DNA of 64,000 nt from Mesorhizobium sp. 65-26 (GCA_001899205.1 MKVL01000042.1:124001-188000); one strand, 5' to 3'. Counted from the stretch's first letter, positions 47,112 through 57,591 are shown. Notes: a model not told the origin generated them from the sequence alone. Numbers and translations are program-made.

Positions 47112-47669
47112 ATGATGAGTGGTGAGTACGAGGATCTCAAGCGGCGCATGGATGGTGCGATCGCATCGTTCAAGCATGATCTGGCCTCGCTTCGGACCGG
47201 CCGCGCCTCCAGCAACCTGCTCGACGCGGTCAATGTTCAGGCCTACGGCACGTCGATGCCGATCAACCAGGTGGCCAACATCACGGTGCCCGAGCCGCGC
47301 ATGATCTCGGTTTCGGTGTGGGACAAGGGAATGGTCAGCGCTGTCGACCGCGCCATTCGCGAATCCAATCTGGGCTTCAACCCCATCGTCGATGGAACCA
47401 CGCTCAGGATTCCATTGCCCGAGCTCAACGAGCAGCGCCGCAAGGAACTGGTCAAGATCTCGCATGGCTATGCCGAGAACGCCCGCGTGGCGATCCGGCA
47501 CGTCCGCCGCGATGGCATGGATTTTCTGAAGAAGGCCGAGAAGGACGGAAGCATCAGCGAGGACGATCAGCGCAAGCGCTCCGACCAGGTTCAGAAGCTG
47601 ACGGATGAGATGATCAGCACCATTGACCATCTGCTTTCCGACAAGGAAGCTGAAATCATGCAGGTCTAG
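47112..47669 (+). CDS. frr: Ribosome recycling factor
   Basis: This 185-residue factor splits post-termination ribosomes with EF-G. It shows [41 protein letters not shown] and the C-terminal [25 protein letters not shown]. The ATG at 47112 (MMSGEYED) has GAGGAG upstream. uppS follows by 28 bases. Confidence 0.96.
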   Translation: MMSGEYEDLKRRMDGAIASFKHDLASLRTGRASSNLLDAVNVQAYGTSMPINQVANITVPEPRMISVSVWDKGMVSAVDRAIRESNLGFNPIVDGTTLRIPLPELNEQRRKELVKISHGYAENARVAIRHVRRDGMDFLKKAEKDGSISEDDQRKRSDQVQKLTDEMISTIDHLLSDKEAEIMQV

Positions 47670-47697
47670 GCTGCGAGCCTGGCCCGAAAGCAAGAAC

Positions 47698-48417
47698 ATG
47701 ACCACGCCCGCGCATGTCGCGATCATCATGGATGGAAATGGACGCTGGGCCAAGGCGCGAGGTCTGCCCCGGCTCGCCGGTCACCGCGCGGGTGTCGAGG
47801 CGCTCCGCAAGACCGTACGCGCGGCGCCCGGCCTCGGCATTTCCTACCTGACCGTCTACGCGTTTTCGTCCGAAAACTGGTCGCGGCCGAAATCCGAGGT
47901 CAGCGACCTCATGGGCCTACTGAAGCTCTTCATTCGCCGCGACCTCGCCGAACTGCACCAGAATGGCGTCCGGGTGCGAATTATCGGCGACAAGGCCGGG
48001 CTGCAGCCCGACATCAGGGATCTGCTCGATGAGGCTGAGCAGCTTACCCTTCACAATCGCTCGCTGACGCTGGTCATAGCCTTCAATTACGGTGGGCGCG
48101 ACGAGATCGTCCGCGCGGCACGCAAGCTCGCGGCCGCGGTCGCAAGCGGCGAGATCGATAGTGACGCCATCACCGCCGAACGATTTGCCGGCGCGCTCGA
48201 CACGGCTGATATTCCCGACCCGGAGCTGGTCATCCGCACCAGCGGTGAGTTGCGGCTGTCCAATTTCCTGCTGTGGCAGGCAGCCTATGCCGAACTGGTC
48301 TTCCTGCCATGCTATTGGCCCGATTTCAGCCGCGAGCACCTCGCCGACGCCTTGCGTGACTTTGCCGGCCGCGAGCGCCGCTTCGGCGGCCTGGCGCCGC
48401 AGAACGTCGCCCTGTGA
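47698..48417 (+). CDS. uppS: Undecaprenyl diphosphate synthase (isoprenyl transferase)
   Basis: This 239-residue cis-prenyltransferase makes the C55 carrier for peptidoglycan and O-antigen. Motifs are [27 protein letters not shown] (with the catalytic Asp), [27 protein letters not shown], and [27 protein letters not shown]. The ATG at 47698 is used; its ribosome site is weak, so coupling to frr is likely. Confidence 0.95.
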   Translation: MTTPAHVAIIMDGNGRWAKARGLPRLAGHRAGVEALRKTVRAAPGLGISYLTVYAFSSENWSRPKSEVSDLMGLLKLFIRRDLAELHQNGVRVRIIGDKAGLQPDIRDLLDEAEQLTLHNRSLTLVIAFNYGGRDEIVRAARKLAAAVASGEIDSDAITAERFAGALDTADIPDPELVIRTSGELRLSNFLLWQAAYAELVFLPCYWPDFSREHLADALRDFAGRERRFGGLAPQNVAL

Positions 48418-48430
48418 GCGACGGCGCGCG

Positions 48431-49234
48431 ATGAGCAATCTGCAGCTTCGGATTGTCTCAGCCGTCATCCTGGCCGCTGTTACGCTGGTTCTTACGTGGC
48501 TCGGAGGCCTGCCGTTCCGTCTGCTCTGCGCGCTGATCGCTGGCGCAATCTTCTACGAGTGGACGCGCATGTGCCGGCCGTCACCGGCCAAGGCCTTCGG
48601 TCTTCTGCCGGAGGTGCTGATCCTGGTCTTTATCGGCGCGTTGATCGCCGGGCTTCCGGCGGCCTATCTGTTGTCCCTCGTGGCCGTCATCGTCGTCGTG
48701 GCCCTGGTGGCCGGGGCAGGGCGCTGGGAGGCCGCCGGGCTTGCCTATGCCGCGATTTCGGGTCTGGCGCTGGCCCTGCTGCGCGACGGCGATCGATCCG
48801 GGCTGATAGCCGTCTTGTTCCTGTTCGCCGTTGTCTGGGCAACCGACATAGCTGCCTATTTCGTCGGCCGCGCCGTCGGCGGCCCGAAGCTCGCGCCGTC
48901 GATATCGCCGGGCAAGACGCAGAGCGGCGCGCTTGGCGGCGCCGTTGGCGGCGTCGTGGCGGGTGTGTTGCTGGCGGCGACCGCGGGCGTCGTCGGGCTG
49001 TGGACGCTCGGCCTCGTGGCGCTGGTGCTGTCCATCGTCTCCCAGGCTGGAGATCTCTTCGAATCATGGGTCAAGCGCCGTCATGGCCGCAAAGATTCCG
49101 GCGCGCTGATTCCCGGGCATGGCGGCGTCATGGACCGTGTCGACGGGCTTGTCGCCGCGGCGCTTGCCCTGTACGTCATTGGCTGTATTTCGGCGGGCGC
49201 CGATCATCCGGCGCAAGGGCTGTTTCCAGGCTGA
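48431..49234 (+). CDS. cdsA: Phosphatidate cytidylyltransferase
   Basis: This 267-residue membrane enzyme makes CDP-diacylglycerol. It has about eight helices and the C-terminal signature SQAGDLFESWVKRRHGRKDSGALIPGHGGVMDRVDG, with SPGKTQSGALGG before it. It starts 13 bases after uppS. In many bacteria dxr follows; here the next gene is rseP. Confidence 0.95.
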   Translation: MSNLQLRIVSAVILAAVTLVLTWLGGLPFRLLCALIAGAIFYEWTRMCRPSPAKAFGLLPEVLILVFIGALIAGLPAAYLLSLVAVIVVVALVAGAGRWEAAGLAYAAISGLALALLRDGDRSGLIAVLFLFAVVWATDIAAYFVGRAVGGPKLAPSISPGKTQSGALGGAVGGVVAGVLLAATAGVVGLWTLGLVALVLSIVSQAGDLFESWVKRRHGRKDSGALIPGHGGVMDRVDGLVAAALALYVIGCISAGADHPAQGLFPG

Positions 49235-49336
49235 GCCGCATTCTTGCCCGGCTTGGCGCCAATGCCTTGGATTTGCCAGGATTGATGTCACAGTCGCGAC
49301 GCGGCCTGCGCGCGGCGAGTATTTTGAGGGCGTGGT

Positions 49337-50479
49337 TTGAGCGAGATTATCCAGGCGACGTTCGGCGCTGAAGGCTTCATCCTTGGCACACTGGTGCCAT
49401 TCCTGTTCGTGCTGACCGTTGTCGTGTTCGTCCACGAGATGGGGCACTATCTCGTCGGTCGCTGGTGCGGCATTGGCGTGCGCGCCTTCTCGATCGGCTT
49501 CGGACCGGAGCTCCTCGGCTTCAACGACAAGCACGGTACGCGCTGGAAGCTCTGCGCCATCCCGCTGGGTGGTTACGTCAAGTTCGTTGGCGACATGAAC
49601 GCCACCTCGAGCCAGCCCACCGCGGACGAGATGGAAGAACTGACCGACGAAGAACGCAAGGTCGCCTTCCATACGCAACCGGTCTGGAAACGGGCGGCGA
49701 CGGTGGTCGCAGGGCCGTTGTTCAATTTCCTGCTGACGATCGTCGTCTTCGCCGTGCTGTTTTCGGCATACGGCCGCTATGTCTCGGAGCCGATGGTGGC
49801 CGAGGTGACGGCCGGCAGTCCCGCAGCTCAGGCTGGTATCCAGCCAGGAGACCGATTCGTCAGCGTGGACGGCAGCAAGGTCGAAACTTTCGCCGATGTG
49901 CAGCGCCTGGTCTCCGGTCGCGCCGGCGACGCCATCAGCTTCGTGATGCTACGCGACGGCAAGGAGGTCACCGTTACGGCCACGCCGCAGCTGATGGAGC
50001 AGGAGGACGCGCTGGGCAACAAGGTCAAGGTTGCCGTGATCGGCGTCGTCAACAATCGCGAACTCGGCCAGCCGCGCCTTGTCACCTACAGCCCTGCGGG
50101 CGCGCTGACGGCGGCGGTCGAGGAGACCGGCCATATCATCGAGCGCACCGGCCAGTTCCTGAAGCGCTTCGTGGTCGGCCGCGAGGACAAGTGCCAACTC
50201 GGAGGCCCGGTGAAGATTGCCGACATGGCTGGAAAGGCCGCCAAGCTGGGATTCGAATGGCTCGTTCAACTGGTCGCGCTGCTTTCCGTCGGAATAGGAA
50301 TCCTGAATCTTCTGCCGATTCCGCCTCTCGATGGCGGGCACCTCTTGTTCTACGGCGTGGAGGCGGTCATAAGGCGTCCGGTGTCGGAGCGGATGATGGA
50401 AATGGCCTATCGGGCTGGTCTGCTGCTGGTGCTCGGCTTCATGGGATTCGTTTTCTGGAACGACCTCTTTGGGTGCTGA
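49337..50479 (+). CDS. rseP: RIP metalloprotease RseP (site-2 protease)
   Basis: This 380-residue intramembrane zinc protease cleaves anti-sigma factors such as RseA-like proteins. The active site is H33-EMGH37 (HExxH) in the first helix and LDGGHLLFYGVEA near the C-terminus. One PDZ domain lies around residues 145-210 (AEVTAGSPAAQAGIQPGDRF). The start is TTG at 49337 with GAGGGC upstream. No downstream anti-sigma gene is nearby. Confidence 0.93.
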   Translation: MSEIIQATFGAEGFILGTLVPFLFVLTVVVFVHEMGHYLVGRWCGIGVRAFSIGFGPELLGFNDKHGTRWKLCAIPLGGYVKFVGDMNATSSQPTADEMEELTDEERKVAFHTQPVWKRAATVVAGPLFNFLLTIVVFAVLFSAYGRYVSEPMVAEVTAGSPAAQAGIQPGDRFVSVDGSKVETFADVQRLVSGRAGDAISFVMLRDGKEVTVTATPQLMEQEDALGNKVKVAVIGVVNNRELGQPRLVTYSPAGALTAAVEETGHIIERTGQFLKRFVVGREDKCQLGGPVKIADMAGKAAKLGFEWLVQLVALLSVGIGILNLLPIPPLDGGHLLFYGVEAVIRRPVSERMMEMAYRAGLLLVLGFMGFVFWNDLFGC

Positions 50480-50600
50480 AATCATGAAGGAATTTTACCT
50501 GGAGGCCGAGCGTGTTGAGACGTCGTTTACCATGCGTGGGGATATGCGTGACGCGAAAGCCACGCCAACAGGGTTAAGTAAATACAAATTAACCAGGAGC

Positions 50601-50629
50601 CTTGCGTGTAGGGAAAATCCGGTTAATAC
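50601..50629 (+). promoter_or_regulatory. Candidate bamA promoter
   Basis: CTTGCG (50601-50606), 17 bases, TAATAC (50624-50629) lie 70 bases before bamA in the 219-base rseP-bamA gap. No convincing gene is seen elsewhere in this gap. Confidence 0.55.
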
Positions 50630-50698
50630 GGTATGGGAAATTCACCGCACGTCCGGTTTTCTCGCCGTGGGGACTTCGAGAAAAGGTTTTAAAGCCCG

Positions 50699-53068
50699 AT
50701 GAAGGCAGCATCCAAGTTTATGAGCGCCGTTTCCGCGGCGGCCCTGTCCGCCGCTCTGGTCGTGCCGGGGGCGTTCGCAGTCCAGCTGGTCGCGATGTCT
50801 GCCGCCGAAGCGGCGGTCGTGAGCCGCGTCGAGGTCAGCGGTAACCAGCGTGTCGACGCCGACACCATCCGCAACTACATCTCGATCAAGCCGGGCAAGG
50901 CATTCTCCAGCTCCGATATCGACGCCGCGGTCAAGGCGCTGTTCGGCACGGGAATGTTCTCCGATGTGCAGATCAACCAGGTCGGCTCGACGCTGGTGGT
51001 CAAGGTTTCAGAGTACCAGGTGGTCAACCAGGTGCTGTTCCAGGGCAACAAGAAGCTGAAGGACAACGCGCTCTCTGCTGCGGTCCAGCTCAAGCCGCGC
51101 GGCACCTTCTCGCAGGCGACGCTCGATTCGGACGTCGAGGCGATCAAGGCTGCCTATCGCCGTATCGGTCGCGACGATGCGGCTGTCGCGACGCAGATCA
51201 TGCAGCTCGGCGACAACCGGGTGAATGTGGTCTTCAACATCACCGAGGGTGGTCGTACCCAGATCACCGCTGTCAATTTCGTCGGCAACAGCGCTTATTC
51301 CAGTCGCCGGCTCTCGGACGTGATCAACACCAAGCGTTCGTCCTGGCTTTCGTTCGTCCTGCGCGACGACGTCTATGACGAAGACAAGCTGCGAGCCGAC
51401 CAGGAATTGCTGCGGCGGTTCTACTACAATCACGGCTATGCCGACTTCCAGGTCGTGTCAGCGGTTGGTGAACTGGATAGCGCCACCAACAAGTACACCG
51501 TGACGATCACGGTGCAGGAAGGACCGCGCTACACGTTCGGCGACGTCAGCGTCGAAAGCACGATCCCCGAGGTCGATTCGAAGTCGCTGCAATCGGTCGT
51601 TCAGACCGACAAGGGTGATGTTTACAGCGCCAAGAAGGTTGAGGACTCGATTATCGCGCTCACCGAGAAGGTGGCGGGCTCCGGCTATGCCTTCGCGCAG
51701 GTGACGCCGCGCGGCGATCGTAATTTCGAGAATCACACCATTTCGGTGGTCTACACGATCGACCAAGGTGCCAAGGCCTATATCGAGCGCATCGAGATTC
51801 GCGGCAACGACCGCACGCGTGACTATGTCATCCGCCGCGAGTTCGATGTCAGTGAAGGTGACGCCTTCAATCAGGTTCTCATCCAGCGCGCCAAGAAGCG
51901 GCTGGAAGCTCTTGATTACTTCCAGAAGGTCGATATCTCGACCGTTCCTGGCTCGCAGCCTGATCAGGTCGTTCTGGTGGTCGACGTCGTCGAGAAGTCG
52001 ACCGGCGAATTCTCGATCGGCGCTGGTTACTCGACTGGTGGCGACACGCCCGGCCCGTCGGTCGAGGGCTCGATCACGGAGCGCAACTTCCTCGGCCGCG
52101 GCCAGTTCATCCGCCTGTCCGCGGGTGGCGGCAAGAACTCCCGTGACTATGGGCTGTCCTTCACCGAGCCATATTTCCTCGGGCGGCGCATATCGGCCGG
52201 TTTCGATATCTACAACCAGACCAGAAACTACACGAACTACAACACCGAGACGCTGGGTGCCACGGTTCGCTTCGGCCTGCCGATCACCAACAGCATCACC
52301 ACGCAGCTCGCCTACAACATCTCGCAGGAGAAGTACTCGTATCCGAGCAACTGCTTGGACAGCAACGGTAATCTTAATGGGACCTGCAATATTTCGCAGG
52401 CGATCCAGCAGGGTGTCGCGGAAAGCCCCTGGCTGAAGTCGTCGGTCAGCCTCGGTCTGGTCTACAACACCATCGACGACATGAAGAACCCGCACGAGGG
52501 CCTCTATGCCAACGTGTCCACGGAAGTCGCCGGCCTTGGCGGTGACGCCAAGTTCGTGAAGGTTACCGCTCGCGGCAGCGTCTACCAGACGATCTCCGAA
52601 CAGTGGGATCTCGTCGGGGTCCTTTCCGGTGGTGCCGGTTACGTCCGTGGCTATTCCAATGACGGGCTGCGTATCTTCGACCAGTTCCAGAGCAGCGACC
52701 GCATGATCCGCGGCTTTGCTTTCAACGGCATCGGTCCGGTCGCTACCGGCACGAGCGGTGACCATCTGGGCGGCACGACCTACTTCAACGCGTCGGCGGA
52801 AGCTCAGTTCCCGCTTCCGGTCGTTCCGGAGAGCTTTGGCCTGCGTGGCGCAGTGTTCGCCGATGCGGCGACGCTGTACGGCACCTCGCTCGACTCGCCG
52901 CTGGTCCAGGCCGGTTCGGCTGACATGAAGCTGCGTGCCTCCGTCGGTGTTGGTCTGATGTGGGCGTCTCCCTTCGGCCCGATCCGCATCGACTATGCGA
53001 TCCCGGTCAAGAAGGAAGCGACCGACGATGTGCAGCAGTTCAACTTCGGCATATCGACCCGCTTCTGA
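50699..53068 (+). CDS. bamA: Outer membrane protein assembly factor BamA
   Basis: This 789-residue Omp85 protein inserts beta-barrel proteins into the outer membrane. A signal peptide (ending near residue 40) is followed by five POTRA domains (roughly residues 41-440) and a 16-strand barrel with the conserved loop 6 VRGY/VRGF-type motif (GYVRGYSN and MIRGFAFNGIG) and a C-terminal PIRIDYAIPVKKE...QFNFGISTRF ending in Phe. lpxD follows. There is no skp gene between them, unlike in many gammaproteobacteria. Confidence 0.96.
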   Translation: MKAASKFMSAVSAAALSAALVVPGAFAVQLVAMSAAEAAVVSRVEVSGNQRVDADTIRNYISIKPGKAFSSSDIDAAVKALFGTGMFSDVQINQVGSTLVVKVSEYQVVNQVLFQGNKKLKDNALSAAVQLKPRGTFSQATLDSDVEAIKAAYRRIGRDDAAVATQIMQLGDNRVNVVFNITEGGRTQITAVNFVGNSAYSSRRLSDVINTKRSSWLSFVLRDDVYDEDKLRADQELLRRFYYNHGYADFQVVSAVGELDSATNKYTVTITVQEGPRYTFGDVSVESTIPEVDSKSLQSVVQTDKGDVYSAKKVEDSIIALTEKVAGSGYAFAQVTPRGDRNFENHTISVVYTIDQGAKAYIERIEIRGNDRTRDYVIRREFDVSEGDAFNQVLIQRAKKRLEALDYFQKVDISTVPGSQPDQVVLVVDVVEKSTGEFSIGAGYSTGGDTPGPSVEGSITERNFLGRGQFIRLSAGGGKNSRDYGLSFTEPYFLGRRISAGFDIYNQTRNYTNYNTETLGATVRFGLPITNSITTQLAYNISQEKYSYPSNCLDSNGNLNGTCNISQAIQQGVAESPWLKSSVSLGLVYNTIDDMKNPHEGLYANVSTEVAGLGGDAKFVKVTARGSVYQTISEQWDLVGVLSGGAGYVRGYSNDGLRIFDQFQSSDRMIRGFAFNGIGPVATGTSGDHLGGTTYFNASAEAQFPLPVVPESFGLRGAVFADAATLYGTSLDSPLVQAGSADMKLRASVGVGLMWASPFGPIRIDYAIPVKKEATDDVQQFNFGISTRF

Positions 53069-53144
53069 TCGACGGGTGACCGGGCTTCCGGACCATACGG
53101 GTCCGGAAGGAAATGTTGCGATATAAGTGGATATTGTTTCGAGA

Positions 53145-54200
53145 ATGACCGATCCGGTGTTCTTCGCGCCCTCACGCCGGTACACGGCGGGCGAAGTCGC
53201 GAATCTGACCGGTTCGACGCTCGTTGATTCCGCCCATTCGGATGTCTTGATCGACGCTCTCGCTCCCGCGAGCGAAGGGGGCGAGCGCGCGCTCGTCTTC
53301 GTCGACGGCAGCCGCAATGTTGCGCTGATGCCGTCGCTTCGCGCGGCTGCGGTGCTTTGCCCGGCCGACTTCGCCGCCAAGGCGCCGGCGGGCATAGCGG
53401 TGCTGACACACCCCAGGCCACAACAGGCCTTCGCCTATGTCGGCAGGCTGCTTTTCCCGACTGCGGCGATGCCGGGGCCAATGACCAGCGAGACCGGCGT
53501 GTCGGCGCGGGCCTATGTCGATCCCAGCGCACACGTCGAGGAGGGCGCCATCATCGAAGCTGGCGCCGTGATTGGTCCACGCGCCTCGATCGGCAGAGGA
53601 ACCGTCGTTGCGCCCAACGCCGTCATCGGCCAATCCTGTCAGATCGGCCGCGACGGCTATATCGGTCCGGGCACAAGCATCCAGTACGCACTGATTGGAA
53701 ATCGCGTCATCATCCATGGCGGTGCCAGGATCGGCCAGGACGGCTTCGGTTTCGTGGCCGGCGCAAAGGGCCCCGAGCGTGTTCCGCAGATCGGCCGCGT
53801 TATCATCCAGGACGACGTCGAGATCGGCTCGAACAGCACTGTCGACCGTGGCGCCATGTCCGACACGATCATCGGCCAGGGAACGAAGATCGACAACCTT
53901 GTGCAGATAGCCCACAACGTTCGCATCGGCCGCAATTGCATCGTGGCCGGCCTATCGGGTATCTCCGGCTCCGTGATCGTCGGCGACAATGTCACCATGG
54001 GTGGCGGTGTCGGCCTTGCCGATCATCTTACGATCGGTACGGGGGCCAAGCTTGCGGCGAGAAGTGGATTTATGAGCAACGTGCCGGCTGGTGAAATCTG
54101 GGGCGGCTATCCGGCGCAGCCGATGGCGGAAGCGATGCGCGAGATAGCGGCTTTGCGCAGGCTCGCCAGGACGCGAAAACAGGGCGATGGGAATGGCTGA
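53145..54200 (+). CDS. lpxD: UDP-3-O-(3-hydroxyacyl)glucosamine N-acyltransferase
   Basis: This 351-residue lipid A enzyme adds the second 3-hydroxyacyl chain. It has an N-terminal nucleotide-binding domain ([16 protein letters not shown]) and a long left-handed beta-helix of hexapeptide repeats with the catalytic His in [12 protein letters not shown] and the [13 protein letters not shown] segment. The ATG at 53145 ([13 protein letters not shown]) is preferred over the GTG at 53127. Its stop overlaps fabZ by eight bases. Confidence 0.94.
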   Translation: MTDPVFFAPSRRYTAGEVANLTGSTLVDSAHSDVLIDALAPASEGGERALVFVDGSRNVALMPSLRAAAVLCPADFAAKAPAGIAVLTHPRPQQAFAYVGRLLFPTAAMPGPMTSETGVSARAYVDPSAHVEEGAIIEAGAVIGPRASIGRGTVVAPNAVIGQSCQIGRDGYIGPGTSIQYALIGNRVIIHGGARIGQDGFGFVAGAKGPERVPQIGRVIIQDDVEIGSNSTVDRGAMSDTIIGQGTKIDNLVQIAHNVRIGRNCIVAGLSGISGSVIVGDNVTMGGGVGLADHLTIGTGAKLAARSGFMSNVPAGEIWGGYPAQPMAEAMREIAALRRLARTRKQGDGNG

Positions 54201-54654
54201 CATGGCGACGACGCTCGAGGCGGTCGACATATTGGGGTTGATGAAGCTCCTGCCGCATCGCTATCCCTTTTTGATGATTGACCGAATCGTCGATATCGAT
54301 GGCGACGATTCGGCGGTCGGCATCAAGAATGTGACCATCAATGAACCGCATTTTCAGGGACATTTCCCGGACCAGCCGGTCATGCCCGGTGTGCTGATCG
54401 TGGAAGCGATGGCGCAGACTGCAGGCGCCATATGTATTCGCACGCTTAACGTAGACAAGCCGTCGCTTGTCTACTTCATGACCATCGACAATGCGAAGTT
54501 CCGCAGGCCGGTCGTTCCGGGCGACCAATTGAAGATCCACGTGAGGAAGATCAAGAAACGCGGCAACCTTCTTAAATTTGCCTGCGAGGCGATGGTGGAT
54601 GGCGCGAAGGCCGCCGAAGCCGATATTTCGGCGATGATGGTGACCGGCGACTGA
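54193..54654 (+). CDS. fabZ: 3-hydroxyacyl-ACP dehydratase FabZ
   Basis: This 153-residue hotdog enzyme dehydrates hydroxyacyl-ACP. The [12 protein letters not shown] opening and catalytic His-Glu in [25 protein letters not shown] are present. The ATG at 54193 has AGGG nine bases upstream, within the end of lpxD; an earlier ATG at 54187 is possible. It balances hydroxyacyl chains between lipid A and phospholipid synthesis. Confidence 0.94.
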   Translation: MADMATTLEAVDILGLMKLLPHRYPFLMIDRIVDIDGDDSAVGIKNVTINEPHFQGHFPDQPVMPGVLIVEAMAQTAGAICIRTLNVDKPSLVYFMTIDNAKFRRPVVPGDQLKIHVRKIKKRGNLLKFACEAMVDGAKAAEADISAMMVTGD

Positions 54655-54661
54655 CGATCGG

Positions 54662-55495
54662 ATGCTTATGAAAACCGAGACATTCATCCACCCGATGGCA
54701 GTGGTCGAGGCCGGTGCCCAGATCGGGCAGGGCGCTCGCATCGGACCATTCTGCCACGTCTCCGCGGAAGCGGTTATCGGCGACAGAGTCGAACTGTTCA
54801 GCCATGTTTCGGTCATGGGAGCAACCAGCATCGGTGCGTCGACCAAGGTCTATCCCATGGCCGTTCTCGGAGCACCGCCGCAGAACAACAAGCACAAGGG
54901 CGGCCGCACGACGCTGATCATCGGCCAGAACTGCACCATCCGCGAAAGCGTGACCATGCATCTCGGCACGGATACAAGCCGTGGCGAGACGACGATCGGC
55001 GACAATGGCAATTTCCTCGCCTATGTTCACATCGCCCATGACTGCGTGGTCGGCAAGAACGCCACTTTCGCCAACGGGGCGACGCTCGGCGGCCACTGCG
55101 AGGTCGGCGACAATGTCTATATCGGTGGGCTGACAGCCCTTCACCAATTCGTGCGCGCCGGCGACAATGCCTTCATCGGCGGCTGTTCGGCCGTTGTGGG
55201 CGACGTCATTCCATATGCCATCGTCTCGGGGAACCACGCCAAGCTTCGCGGCCTCAACATCGTCGGCCTGAAGCGCGCCGGATTGCCGCGCGCTGACATC
55301 TACCTGCTGCGCAGCGCCTACAGGAAGCTCTTCGACAGTTCGCATACGCTTGCGGAGAATATCGAACTGGCCAAGGCGGAGTTCTCCTCCTCGCCGATCG
55401 CCATGAAGATCATCGACTTCATCGCCAGCCGCGGCAAGCGGCAGTACACCGTTCCGCCGCTCAAAGGCAGTGGCGCTGCCGATGACGAAGACTGA
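54662..55495 (+). CDS. lpxA: UDP-N-acetylglucosamine acyltransferase
   Basis: This 277-residue trimeric acyltransferase starts lipid A synthesis. Hexapeptide repeats run from IHPMAVVEAGAQIGQGARIGP, with the catalytic His in AYVHIAHDCVVG and the RESVTMHLGTD and GGLTALHQFVRAGDNAFIGG segments. The C-terminal helical domain (AYRKLFDSSHTLAENI) is complete. It overlaps the next gene by 14 bases. Confidence 0.95.
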   Translation: MLMKTETFIHPMAVVEAGAQIGQGARIGPFCHVSAEAVIGDRVELFSHVSVMGATSIGASTKVYPMAVLGAPPQNNKHKGGRTTLIIGQNCTIRESVTMHLGTDTSRGETTIGDNGNFLAYVHIAHDCVVGKNATFANGATLGGHCEVGDNVYIGGLTALHQFVRAGDNAFIGGCSAVVGDVIPYAIVSGNHAKLRGLNIVGLKRAGLPRADIYLLRSAYRKLFDSSHTLAENIELAKAEFSSSPIAMKIIDFIASRGKRQYTVPPLKGSGAADDED

Positions 55496-56378
55496 GGCAG
55501 CGACAGCGCTCGACCTTGGGCCGAATGCCAAGGTTGGCATCATTGCTGGCGGTGGAGTTCTTCCCGTGGAGGTGGCGACAGGCCTGGCAGCCCAGGGGCA
55601 TCGGCCTTTTGTCGTGTTGGTGGAGGGAGAGGCCGATCGCTCCGCGGAACTCACGGCTTACGAGCATTGCCCCTTCAAGCTTGAGAACTTTGCATCGCTG
55701 ATCCCGCTGCTGAAGCGCAACCATGTCACGCATCTCGTGCTTGCCGGCGAGATAAGGCGCCGGCCCAAGCTGCGGAATATGCAGCTCACTCCCGATTTTC
55801 TCCTCATGATACCTCGGGCGGTGGTGGCGCTCGCGCGAGGCGATGACGGCTTGCTGCGGATGATGACACAGCTGTTCGAAGCCCGTGGCATCAAGGTCGT
55901 GGGGGCTCATGAGGTGGTGCCCGAACTCGCCGCCGCAGAAGGGGTCTTGACCCGAACTGGCCCCGAGAAACGGGACTGGCTTGATATCCATGCGGCGCAG
56001 AGGGCCGCCAAGGCCATCGGCGCGCTGGACATCGGTCAGGCGGCGATTGCTGTTGGCGGCAGGGTCATAGCGCTCGAAGGGATCGAGGGAACGGCTGGCT
56101 TGCTCGATCGCGGCAGGCTTCTGCGTGGCCATGGCCGCCTTGCCGGCAAGACCCGTGGCGTCCTGGTCAAATGCGCCAAGCCCGGTCAGGAGTTGCGGGC
56201 GGACCTGCCATCGATCGGGCCACAGACCGTCGAGGCGGCACACGCGGCAGGGCTCGCGGGTATCGCCGTCGAAGCCGGACGTTCGCTGGTTCTCGACGGT
56301 CCCGCCACCATCGGACGCGCCGACGCGCTCGGCTTGTTCATCGTCGGATTGCGCGCGGGGGAGCACGCCGATGGTTGA
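55482..56378 (+). CDS. lpxI: UDP-2,3-diacylglucosamine pyrophosphatase LpxI
   Basis: This 298-residue enzyme (DUF1009) cleaves UDP-2,3-diacylglucosamine to lipid X, replacing LpxH. It shows VGIIAGGGVLPVEVA, THLVLAGEIRRRPKL, and the C-terminal GVLVKCAKPGQELRADLPSIGPQTVEAAHAAGLAGIAVEAG with the catalytic Asp (RADLP). Alphaproteobacteria usually carry LpxI in this place. The ATG at 55482 lies in the lpxA end; GTG at 55470 is an alternative. Confidence 0.93.
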   Translation: MTKTEAATALDLGPNAKVGIIAGGGVLPVEVATGLAAQGHRPFVVLVEGEADRSAELTAYEHCPFKLENFASLIPLLKRNHVTHLVLAGEIRRRPKLRNMQLTPDFLLMIPRAVVALARGDDGLLRMMTQLFEARGIKVVGAHEVVPELAAAEGVLTRTGPEKRDWLDIHAAQRAAKAIGALDIGQAAIAVGGRVIALEGIEGTAGLLDRGRLLRGHGRLAGKTRGVLVKCAKPGQELRADLPSIGPQTVEAAHAAGLAGIAVEAGRSLVLDGPATIGRADALGLFIVGLRAGEHADG

Positions 56379-57540
56379 GAAGCCGCTGAAGATCGCGATC
56401 GTTGCCGGCGAGGAGTCGGGCGACATCCTTGGCGCCGACATCGTGCGGGCACTGCGCAAGACAACGGGGCGCGACGTCAGGCTCGTCGGCGTCGGCGGTC
56501 GCCATCTGCAGGCGCTCGGGTTGACGTCACTCTTCGACGGCGGCGAGATTGCCTTGATGGGCTTTAGCGCCGTCCTGCGAGATTTGCCGCGCCTGATACG
56601 CCGGATCAGCCAGACGGCTAAGACGATTGCCGATGAAAGACCGGATTGCCTCGTTACGATCGACAGCCCGGACTTTTCACTGCGCGTGGCCAGGAAGGTG
56701 CGCGCCGCCAACCCGTCGATTCCGATCGTCCACTATGTCTGCCCAAGCGTCTGGGCGTGGCGGCCGGGTAGGGCGGCGGCGATGAAGCCCTATGTCGATC
56801 ATATCCTTTGCATCCTGCCTTTCGAGGCCAAGGAACTGGCGCGCCTCGGTGGACCGCCCGGCACCTATGTCGGCCACCGCCTCGCGCATGACGCGGATGT
56901 GGCGGCCGCCGCGAGCGCGCAGGCCCAGCCGCGCGACCTGTCGCCGGACCGGGTCAAGACCTTGCTGGTGCTGCCCGGCTCCCGCCGTGGAGAGGTGCGC
57001 CGGCTTATCAATTCCTTTGCCAGGACGATTTCCGTCCTGCGTGCGCGCGGCAATCGCCTTCGGTTGCTTTTGCCGACTGTGCCGCATGTGGCCGACATGG
57101 TCAGGGCGTCGGTTGTCAGCTGGGACGAGAAACCCGAAATCATCGTCGATCCGGCGCGCAAATGGCAGGCCTTTGGCAAGGCGGATGCGGCGTTGATAGC
57201 ATCCGGCACCGTATCGCTGGAATTGGCCCTCGCGGGCGTGCCGATGGTATCCTGCTACCCGCTCGACCCGATTGCGCGTGTGGCGATGCCGCACCTCGTC
57301 AAGGTGTGGTCGGCCCTGCTGCCGAACCTGATTGCCGACAGGGCGCTGGTGCCGGAATTCTACACCCCTTACATCGTGTCGGAAAATCTGGCCCGGCAAT
57401 TGGAGGGATTGTGCGGCGACACGGGGCTAAGGGCCTGGCAGAAGGATGGTTTCGCCGAGATTGGCCGGCGCATGGCCACGGCGCGGCCTTCCGGCGAGAT
57501 TGCCGCCGAGGTGGTCCTACGGTTGATCAGGAAGGCGTGA
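56371..57540 (+). CDS. lpxB: Lipid A disaccharide synthase
   Basis: This 389-residue GT19 transferase condenses lipid X with UDP-2,3-diacylglucosamine. Motifs are IVAGEESGDILGADIVRAL, LVGVGGRHLQALG, YVCPSVWAWRPGRAAAM, and LLVLPGSRRGEVRRL with ASGTVSLELALAGVPMVSCY near the end. It overlaps lpxI by eight bases and ends the lipid A run. Confidence 0.95.
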   Translation: MVEKPLKIAIVAGEESGDILGADIVRALRKTTGRDVRLVGVGGRHLQALGLTSLFDGGEIALMGFSAVLRDLPRLIRRISQTAKTIADERPDCLVTIDSPDFSLRVARKVRAANPSIPIVHYVCPSVWAWRPGRAAAMKPYVDHILCILPFEAKELARLGGPPGTYVGHRLAHDADVAAAASAQAQPRDLSPDRVKTLLVLPGSRRGEVRRLINSFARTISVLRARGNRLRLLLPTVPHVADMVRASVVSWDEKPEIIVDPARKWQAFGKADAALIASGTVSLELALAGVPMVSCYPLDPIARVAMPHLVKVWSALLPNLIADRALVPEFYTPYIVSENLARQLEGLCGDTGLRAWQKDGFAEIGRRMATARPSGEIAAEVVLRLIRKA

Positions 57541-57591
57541 GCGAGTAGCGGCCGAAGCCGCTGTCCCGTCATGTCGATCGGCGGTCGCCAT

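Noticed and set aside
50469-50702. A 77-codon open frame between rseP and bamA.
   Set aside because: It overlaps the rseP end, has AT-rich codons unlike its neighbours and covers a likely bamA promoter. It is most likely untranslated leader.
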